Shown piece by piece: positions 58,913 to 64,000 of a DNA stretch of 64,000 nucleotides. Position 1 is the first letter of the stretch, and each line of letters starts with the position of its first letter. The DNA lies in NCBI RefSeq assembly GCF_009650765.1, contig NZ_CP045740.1, positions 620,001 through 684,000 on the forward strand, read 5' to 3'. Made by a program: the position numbers and the translations under genes. The notes under the pieces are model-generated. The model was not told the DNA's origin. It saw nothing but the letters and a program-made list of their open reading frames with translations, and made no database searches. The DNA comes from Streptomyces sp. SUK 48. Its GTDB lineage: Bacteria; Actinomycetota; Actinomycetes; Streptomycetales; Streptomycetaceae.

Positions 58913-59419
58913 TCAGGTACGGCCCTCCTTCTCCTGCGCCTCGCGCAGCGCGGCGGATTCCTCGGCCCAGCGGGCCCGCACCACGGTGAATCCGGCGCGC
59001 TCCGCGTCGTCGCACACCATCGCGTCGTCGTCCGCGAGGAAGCGCACCTCGCGGCCCCGGGCGAGCCGGCGCAGGGTCGCGAGCTTGGTGAACCGGGCGG
59101 GCCTGCGATCCGCGTCGCCCCGCATGTACAGCTCCCCCGCGGGCAGTTCGTGCGCCGCGAGCCAGTCCAGGGTGTCGCGCCGGTACCGCTCCGGACGTCC
59201 GGTCAGATAGACGACCTCGCAGTCCCGCGCGCTGCGCCGGGCCAGCTCGACGCCCTCGGCGAGCGGCGGGTCCGCGGGCGCGGCGCCGAAGAAGCCGTCC
59301 CAGTCCTTGGGGCGCCGCTGGAGGAAGTGCTGCCGGTGGGCGGTGTCCGCCAGGGTGTTGTCGAGGTCGAACACGGCGATCGGCCGTGCGCTGTCGTCGC
59401 TCCCGCCAATGTCGCTCAC
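58913..59419 (-). CDS. HAD-superfamily phosphatase (polynucleotide kinase-phosphatase-like)
   Basis: 168 residues. The HAD motif I is FDLDNTLAD with nucleophile Asp18 and acid/base Asp20; motif II is VVYLTGRPERYR; motif IV is FLADDDAMVCDDAE. The sequence resembles the 3'-phosphatase part of bacterial polynucleotide kinases, but no kinase domain is present. Substrate unknown. It converges with dodecin 10 bp apart. Confidence 0.9.
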   Translation of the reverse strand: MSDIGGSDDSARPIAVFDLDNTLADTAHRQHFLQRRPKDWDGFFGAAPADPPLAEGVELARRSARDCEVVYLTGRPERYRRDTLDWLAAHELPAGELYMRGDADRRPARFTKLATLRRLARGREVRFLADDDAMVCDDAERAGFTVVRARWAEESAALREAQEKEGRT

Positions 59420-59475
59420 ACCAAGACCCTAGCCACTCGCGGGAATCCGCGGGCGGTCAGGGCGTTGGACCGTAC

Positions 59476-60483
59476 GTGAGCAGTTCAGTGATCGCCCGGA
59501 CCCGGTTCTCCGTCCTCGACCGTTCGCGCATCCGGCAGGGGCACCCGCCCGCCGAGGCGCTGCGGGACACCGTGGCGCTGGCGCGGGAGGCGGAGGCGCT
59601 CGGCTACCACCGGTTCTGGGTGTCCGAGCACCACGGTGTGCCCGGGGTCGCCGGTTCCGCGCCGACCGTGCTGGCCGCCGCCGTGGCCGCCGCCACCCGG
59701 ACCATCCGGGTGGGTACCGGCGGGGTGATGCTGCCCAACCACCGGCCGCTGGTCGTCGCCGAGCAGTTCGGGGTGCTGGAGTCGCTGTTCCCGGGGCGGA
59801 TCGACATGGGTCTCGGGCGTTCGGTGGGCTTCACGGACGGGGTGCGCCGGGCGCTCGGCCGGGACAAGGAGGACGCCGAGGACTTCGGGGCCCAGCTCGG
59901 CGAACTGCTCGGCTGGTTCTCCGGGGCGTCCCCCACGGGGGTGCGCGCCCGGCCCGCGGACGGCCTGCGGGTGCCGCCGTTCGTGCTGGCCCTGGGCGAG
60001 GGCGCGGAGATCGCGGCGCGGGCCGGACTGCCCCTGGTCATCGGGGATCTGCGCGGCCGGGAGCGGCTGCTGCGCGGCGTCGAGCGCTACCGCGCCGGGT
60101 TCCGCCCCTCCCCCTGGGCGGCCGAGCCGTACGTGGTGGTCTCGGGGACGGTCGCGGTCGCCGGGACCGAGGAGGCCGCGCGGCGGCTGCTGGTCCCGGA
60201 GGCGTGGTCGATGGCGTACGCCCGCACGCACGGCACCTTCCCGCCGCTCGCCCCGGCCGAAGAGACCGAGGTACGGGCCATGACCGCGCGGGAGCGGGAG
60301 GCGTACGAGGCGCAGCTCGCCGGGCAGCTCGCGGGCACGCCGGACCAGGTCGCGCACGAGCTGGCGGCGATCCTGGAGGAGACCGGCGCGGCCGAGGTCC
60401 TCGTCACGACCAGCGGCTACGACCGTACGGCGCTGCTGGACTCCTACCGGGCGCTGGCCGCGCTCTTCGCCCCCGCTCCCTGA
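59476..60483 (+). CDS. LLM-class flavin-dependent oxidoreductase (MsnO8-type)
   Basis: 335 residues. Luciferase-like features are EAEALGYHRFWVSEHHGVPGVAGSAP, IRVGTGGVMLPNHRPLVVAEQFG and FPGRIDMGLGRS. The SEHHG stretch is typical of the bacterial-luciferase-like group often named MsnO8. FMN or F420 is the expected cofactor. The GTG at 59476 begins VSSSVIARTRFSVLD; GTG 59488 is an alternative. It is divergent from the HAD gene across 56 bp. Confidence 0.92.
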   Translation: MSSSVIARTRFSVLDRSRIRQGHPPAEALRDTVALAREAEALGYHRFWVSEHHGVPGVAGSAPTVLAAAVAAATRTIRVGTGGVMLPNHRPLVVAEQFGVLESLFPGRIDMGLGRSVGFTDGVRRALGRDKEDAEDFGAQLGELLGWFSGASPTGVRARPADGLRVPPFVLALGEGAEIAARAGLPLVIGDLRGRERLLRGVERYRAGFRPSPWAAEPYVVVSGTVAVAGTEEAARRLLVPEAWSMAYARTHGTFPPLAPAEETEVRAMTAREREAYEAQLAGQLAGTPDQVAHELAAILEETGAAEVLVTTSGYDRTALLDSYRALAALFAPAP

Positions 60484-60568
60484 CCCCGGGGCGGCGCCCC
60501 GAGATGCGAGGCGGGCCCGCGCCGGTGACCCTGGGAGGGCAAGAACGCACGCGAGGAGGAGGACCGCC

Positions 60569-60763
60569 ATGTCCTTCATGGACAAGCTCAAGGGCATGAT
60601 CAAGGGCCACGAAAGCCAGGCCGACAAGGGCATCGACAAGGGTGGCGACTACATCGACCAGCGCACCGGCAACAAGTACCAGAAGCAGGTCGACACCGCT
60701 CAGGACAAGGCGCGGGACGAGTTCGGCACCCGGCAGGACCCGGGCAATCCTCCGCGCCCTTAG
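60569..60763 (+). CDS. MT0933-like antitoxin family protein, without an adjacent toxin
   Basis: 64 residues: MSFMDKLKGMIKGHESQADKG, then YIDQRTGNKYQKQVDTAQDKAR, highly charged and helical. It matches what I know of the MT0933-like antitoxin family (CsbD-like in look). No toxin gene is adjacent: the next gene is UvrA-like. GAGGAGGA lies 8 bases before the ATG. Its TAG stop coincides with the end of a MITE-like sequence. Confidence 0.8.
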   Translation: MSFMDKLKGMIKGHESQADKGIDKGGDYIDQRTGNKYQKQVDTAQDKARDEFGTRQDPGNPPRP

Positions 60764-60788
60764 GGACTCTCGTCTGGATCAGGTCGGG
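60763..60788. mobile_element. Solo end of the MITE-like element
   Basis: GGGACTCTCGTCTGGATCAG, continuing GTCGGG, matches the left end of the element at 20827 at 22 of 26 positions, and is preceded by TTA as in T-TA-G. No matching right end follows before the UvrA-like gene at 60814, so it is a relic. As at the other copy, the TA plus first G form the TAG stop codon of the upstream gene. Confidence 0.6.
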
Positions 60789-60813
60789 CGGGGGCGGATA
60801 GGGTGTGTCTTCC

Positions 60814-63147
60814 ATGCACCACAGCCCCCATGATCCCTACGTCCGCGTGCGCGGCGCCCGTGAGCACAATCTCCGGGGCGTCGACGTGGACGTCCCACGT
60901 GACGTACTGGCCGTGTTCACCGGCGTGTCCGGCTCGGGGAAGTCGTCCCTGGCATTCGGCACGATCTACGCCGAGGCCCAGCGCCGCTACTTCGAGTCGG
61001 TCGCGCCGTACGCGCGCCGGCTGATCCACCAGGTCGGCGCGCCCAAGGTCGGCGAGATCACCGGGCTGCCGCCCGCGGTCTCGCTCCAGCAGCGCCGCGC
61101 GGCCCCCACCTCGCGCTCCTCGGTGGGCACGGTCACCAATCTCTCCAACTCCCTGCGCATGCTGTTCTCGCGTGCCGGGAAGTACCCGCCGGGCGCGGAG
61201 CGCCTGGATTCCGACGCGTTCTCGCCGAACACCGCGGCGGGCGCCTGCCCCGTGTGCCACGGTCTGGGTCAGGTGCACGACACCAGCGAGGAGTTGCTGG
61301 TGCCGGATCCCGCGCTCTCGGTGCGCGAGGGCGCGATCGCCGCGTGGCCGGGTGCCTGGCAGGGCAAGAACCTGCGGGACATCCTGGACACGCTCGGCTA
61401 CGACGTGGACGTCCCCTGGCGTGAACTGCCCGCCGAGCAGCGGCGCTGGATCCTGTTCACGGACGAGCAGCCGGTCGTCACGGTGCATCCGGTGCGGGAC
61501 GCGGACCGGATCCAACGCCCGTACCAGGGCACGTACATGAGCGCCCGCCGGTATGTGCTCAAGACGTTCGCCGACACCAAGTCGCCGACCCTGCGCACCA
61601 AGGCGGAGCGCTTTTTGACCAGCGCGCCCTGTGCGGGGTGCGGGGGCAGCCGGCTGCGGCCCGAGTCGATGGCGGTGACCTTCGGCGGCCGTACCATCGC
61701 CGAGCTGGCATCGCTGCCGCTGACCGGGCTCGCCCAGGTGCTGGACGGCGACTCGGAGACGGCCCGGGTCCTCACCGAGGACCTGAAGTCGCGGATCGCG
61801 CCGGTGGTCGAACTCGGCCTCGGCTATCTGAGCCTGGACCGGTCCACCCCCACGCTCTCGGCGGGCGAGCTGCAACGGCTGCGGCTGGCCACGCAGTTGC
61901 GGTCCGGGCTGTTCGGTGTGGTGTACGTGCTGGACGAGCCGTCCGCGGGACTGCACCCGGCGGACACCGAGGCCCTGCTCACCGTGCTGGCCCGGCTGAA
62001 GGCGGCGGGGAACTCGGTGTTCGTGGTGGAGCACCATCTGGAGGTGGTGCGCGGCGCCGACTGGCTGGTGGACGTGGGGCCCGGTGCGGGCGAGCACGGC
62101 GGCCGGGTGCTGTACAGCGGGCCGCCGGCCGAGCTGGCGTCGGTCGAGGAGTCGGCGACGGCCGCGTTCCTCTTCGACGAGGCGCCGGGGCCGCCGCGTG
62201 AAGTCCGTGAGCCGCGCGGCTGGCTGAAGGTCGGTCCGGTGACCCGGCACAACCTGCGCGAGGTGACGGCCGAGTTCCCGCTGGGCGCGTTCACCGCCGT
62301 CACCGGGGTCTCCGGCTCCGGCAAGTCCACGCTGATCGGGGAGTTGACGCAGGAGCTGGAGGGCGTGGACCGGCTGGTGCGGGTCGACCAGAAGCCGATC
62401 GGGCGTACTCCGCGTTCCAATCTGGCCACGTACACCGGGCTGTTCGACGTGGTGCGGAAGGTGTTCGCGGCGACGGACGAGGCGCGGGCGCGCGGGTACG
62501 GCGTCGGGCGGTTCTCCTTCAATGTCGCCGGGGGCCGCTGCGAGACCTGCCAGGGCGAGGGGTTCGTCAGCGTCGAGCTGCTGTTCCTGCCGAGCACGTA
62601 CGCGCCCTGCCCGGACTGCGGGGGCGCCCGCTACAACCCCGAGACGCTCCGGGTGACGTACCGGGGGCGGAACATCGCCGAGGTGCTGGACCTGACGGTG
62701 GAGGCGGCGGCGGAGTTCTTCGCGGACGTCCCGGCCGCCGCCCGCAGCCTCGGCACCCTGCTGGACGTGGGTCTCGGCTACGTGAGCCTCGGCCAGCCCG
62801 CGACCGAGCTGTCCGGCGGCGAGGCCCAGCGGATCAAGCTGGCGAGCGAGCTGCAGCGCGGCCGCCGCGGCCACACCCTGTATCTGCTGGACGAGCCGAC
62901 CACCGGACTGCACCCGGCCGACGTCGAGGTCCTGATGGACCGGCTGCACGGCCTGGTCGACGACGGGCACACGGTCGTCGTGGTCGAGCACGACATGACG
63001 GTGGTCGCCGCCGCCGACTGGGTCGTCGACCTCGGCCCGGGCGGCGGCGACCGGGGCGGCCGTATCGTCGCCGCGGGCCCGCCCCAGCGGGTGGCCCGGG
63101 CCAAGGACAGCGCGACGGCACCGTATCTGGCCCGGGTGCTGCCCTAG
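60814..63147 (+). CDS. UvrA-like ABC ATPase, short class (UvrA2/drug-resistance type)
   Basis: 777 residues, shorter than the 940-1000 of housekeeping UvrA. Both ATPase cores are present: Walker A FTGVSGSGKSSLAF and TGVSGSGKSTLIGE; signatures LSAGELQRLRLATQL and LSGGEAQRIKLASEL; Walker B YVLDEPSAGLHPAD and YLLDEPTTGLHPAD. Zinc modules CPVCHGLG/CAGCGG and CETCQGEG/CPDCGG are kept. The missing length is in the UvrB-binding and insertion regions, as in class II UvrA proteins such as DrrC. It may act in DNA-damage tolerance or drug self-resistance. The ATG at 60814 is preferred; a GTG lies 9 bp upstream. Confidence 0.92.
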   Translation: MHHSPHDPYVRVRGAREHNLRGVDVDVPRDVLAVFTGVSGSGKSSLAFGTIYAEAQRRYFESVAPYARRLIHQVGAPKVGEITGLPPAVSLQQRRAAPTSRSSVGTVTNLSNSLRMLFSRAGKYPPGAERLDSDAFSPNTAAGACPVCHGLGQVHDTSEELLVPDPALSVREGAIAAWPGAWQGKNLRDILDTLGYDVDVPWRELPAEQRRWILFTDEQPVVTVHPVRDADRIQRPYQGTYMSARRYVLKTFADTKSPTLRTKAERFLTSAPCAGCGGSRLRPESMAVTFGGRTIAELASLPLTGLAQVLDGDSETARVLTEDLKSRIAPVVELGLGYLSLDRSTPTLSAGELQRLRLATQLRSGLFGVVYVLDEPSAGLHPADTEALLTVLARLKAAGNSVFVVEHHLEVVRGADWLVDVGPGAGEHGGRVLYSGPPAELASVEESATAAFLFDEAPGPPREVREPRGWLKVGPVTRHNLREVTAEFPLGAFTAVTGVSGSGKSTLIGELTQELEGVDRLVRVDQKPIGRTPRSNLATYTGLFDVVRKVFAATDEARARGYGVGRFSFNVAGGRCETCQGEGFVSVELLFLPSTYAPCPDCGGARYNPETLRVTYRGRNIAEVLDLTVEAAAEFFADVPAAARSLGTLLDVGLGYVSLGQPATELSGGEAQRIKLASELQRGRRGHTLYLLDEPTTGLHPADVEVLMDRLHGLVDDGHTVVVVEHDMTVVAAADWVVDLGPGGGDRGGRIVAAGPPQRVARAKDSATAPYLARVLP

Positions 63148-63198
63148 GGATGTCCCGCAGGGCACGACCCCGCCTGGCCCGGCCCTGCGGGACATCCC
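63147..63198. terminator. Intrinsic terminator between UvrA-like and acyltransferase genes
   Basis: A perfect 16-bp stem (GGGATGTCCCGCAGGG and its complement) with a 20-base loop. It starts at the last base of the UvrA-like stop codon, and the convergent acyltransferase gene ends 50 bp further. It can terminate from both sides. Confidence 0.85.
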
Positions 63199-63247
63199 GC
63201 CCGGACGATCCCCTGCGGGTCATCCCCTCCGGAAAGTCACCTCCGGA

Positions 63248-64000
63248 TCAGCGCGCCCGGGTCATTCCCTCGCGGTCGGCCGGTGCGGGCTGTCCGAGGG
63301 GGCGGGGGGACGCGCGGTGGTCGTGGACCAGGGCCGCGTGGGTCCAGCTCGGGGCGGGGGTGATCGGCTGGGCCGCGGTGGCGAGGGCGCGGCGGTCGGG
63401 ATGGGTGTCCGCGGGGATCAGCGGGCGCACCTCGGCCTCGGCGACCAGGCCCCGGGTGCGGGCCACCCGCCACAGGGAGGCGAGCAGGGTGTCCTCGCCG
63501 ACGAAGGCCGCGGCGGTGCCCGTACCGCCGTCCTGGAGCCGGTACCGCAGGCAGACCGGCTGCACGGGCACGCCCGCGTCCAGCGCCGCCTGGAAGACGG
63601 CCCGGTGGAAGCGGCCGTGGGCGCGCCCGCACCAGGTGCTGCCCTCCGGGAACGCGGCCACCGCGGACCCGGTGCGCAGGACGTCGGAGATCACCGCGAC
63701 CGTGCCGGGCAGCGCGCGCAGCCGGTCCCGCTCGATGAAGAGCGTCCCGCCCCGCGCCGCCAGCGCACCCGCCACCGGCCAGCGCCGTATCTCCGTCTTG
63801 CCGAGCATCCTGGCTGGCCGTACGGCGGTCAGCAGCGGGATGTCCAGCCAGGACACATGGTTGGCGACCAGCAGCAGCCCGCCGCCGGGCGCGACCGCGC
63901 CGGTGATGCGCGCCCGTACCCCGATGGCCCGTACGACGGCCCGGCACCAGCGCCCGATCCACTCGGCGGGAATCCGCCGGCCGAGCGGGGACAGGGCGAT
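63248..64000 (-). CDS. 1-acyl-sn-glycerol-3-phosphate acyltransferase (PlsC), 5' end beyond the window
   Basis: About 250 C-terminal residues are visible; the start lies past 64000. ANHVSWLD carries the catalytic NHx4D motif, and AFPEGSTWCGRAHGRFHRAVFQAAL the second PlsC block (FPEG). It transfers an acyl group to lysophosphatidate at the membrane. The C-terminal 60 residues (HPDRRALATAAQPI ... LGQPAPADREG) extend beyond the core domain and look disordered. It is convergent with the UvrA-like gene. Confidence 0.93.
   Translation of the reverse strand: MALSPLGRRIPAEWIGRWCRAVVRAIGVRARITGAVAPGGGLLLVANHVSWLDIPLLTAVRPARMLGKTEIRRWPVAGALAARGGTLFIERDRLRALPGTVAVISDVLRTGSAVAAFPEGSTWCGRAHGRFHRAVFQAALDAGVPVQPVCLRYRLQDGGTGTAAAFVGEDTLLASLWRVARTRGLVAEAEVRPLIPADTHPDRRALATAAQPITPAPSWTHAALVHDHRASPRPLGQPAPADREGMTRAR

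Overview
The window is actinobacterial, and almost certainly Streptomyces. G+C is very high throughout, the third codon position is strongly G/C-biased, GTG and TTG starts are common, and several neighbourhoods are typical of the genus: NRPS modules, the egtABCD ergothioneine operon, a crcB-DUF190-crcB operon, an ArsR-SulP pair and an MT0933-type antitoxin. I saw no rRNA, tRNA, CRISPR array, replication origin or complete insertion sequence.

Layout. 1-10776 (minus): two co-linear NRPS genes that would be read right to left, C-A-T-C-A-T then C-A(Thr-like)-T-C, running off the left edge. 10927-16419: a divergent pair, an alpha/beta hydrolase facing a 1488-residue caspase-NACHT-beta-propeller protein; this is the best candidate for an uncharacterised conflict or cell-death system. 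16487-20986: a GntR-TetR fused regulator with paired operator-like repeats and a divergent FAD monooxygenase, a sugar-reductase-like gene, a small conserved gene, a Nudix hydrolase, and a 160-bp MITE-like element sitting on the Nudix stop codon. 21072-24261 (minus): htpG and the fluoride-export operon. 24504-28673: a luciferase-like oxidoreductase, an ArsR-SulP operon with a perfect palindromic operator, an anti-sigma-like ATPase and a SLOG-like protein. 28939-30747: a LysR regulator and a decayed dehydrogenase.

30804-40077 is an aerobic carbon monoxide dehydrogenase cluster of the form I type (AYACSFR active-site motif). It reads coxM-coxS-coxL, an XdhC-YHS fusion, coxD-like, coxG-like and coxE-like on the minus strand, with a second XdhC gene divergent across a region carrying four TTAAG sites. 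Next come a duplicated scrap of dxs and then intact dxs. 42534-50860 holds housekeeping and metabolic genes: a TPR protein, peptide deformylase, a disulfide-type flavoenzyme, thioredoxin, a LacI regulator, a TetR/FMN-reductase divergent pair, an esterase and an amidase. 51095-52480 has a PemK-like toxin without an antitoxin and a bacterial PARG. 52755-57160 is the ergothioneine operon, with a one-base frameshift in egtA. 57202-64000 holds an orphan sugar-binding lipoprotein, dodecin, a HAD phosphatase, a second luciferase-like oxidoreductase, an MT0933-type antitoxin followed by a solo end of the same MITE-like element, a short UvrA-like protein and a partial acyltransferase.

Functionally the window mixes stress and redox genes (ergothioneine, thioredoxin, Hsp90, fluoride export), CO scavenging, specialised peptide synthesis, and one large nucleotide-switch caspase protein of the kind linked to immunity or programmed death in multicellular bacteria. 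All domain calls were made by eye from translated motifs; no database search was run.
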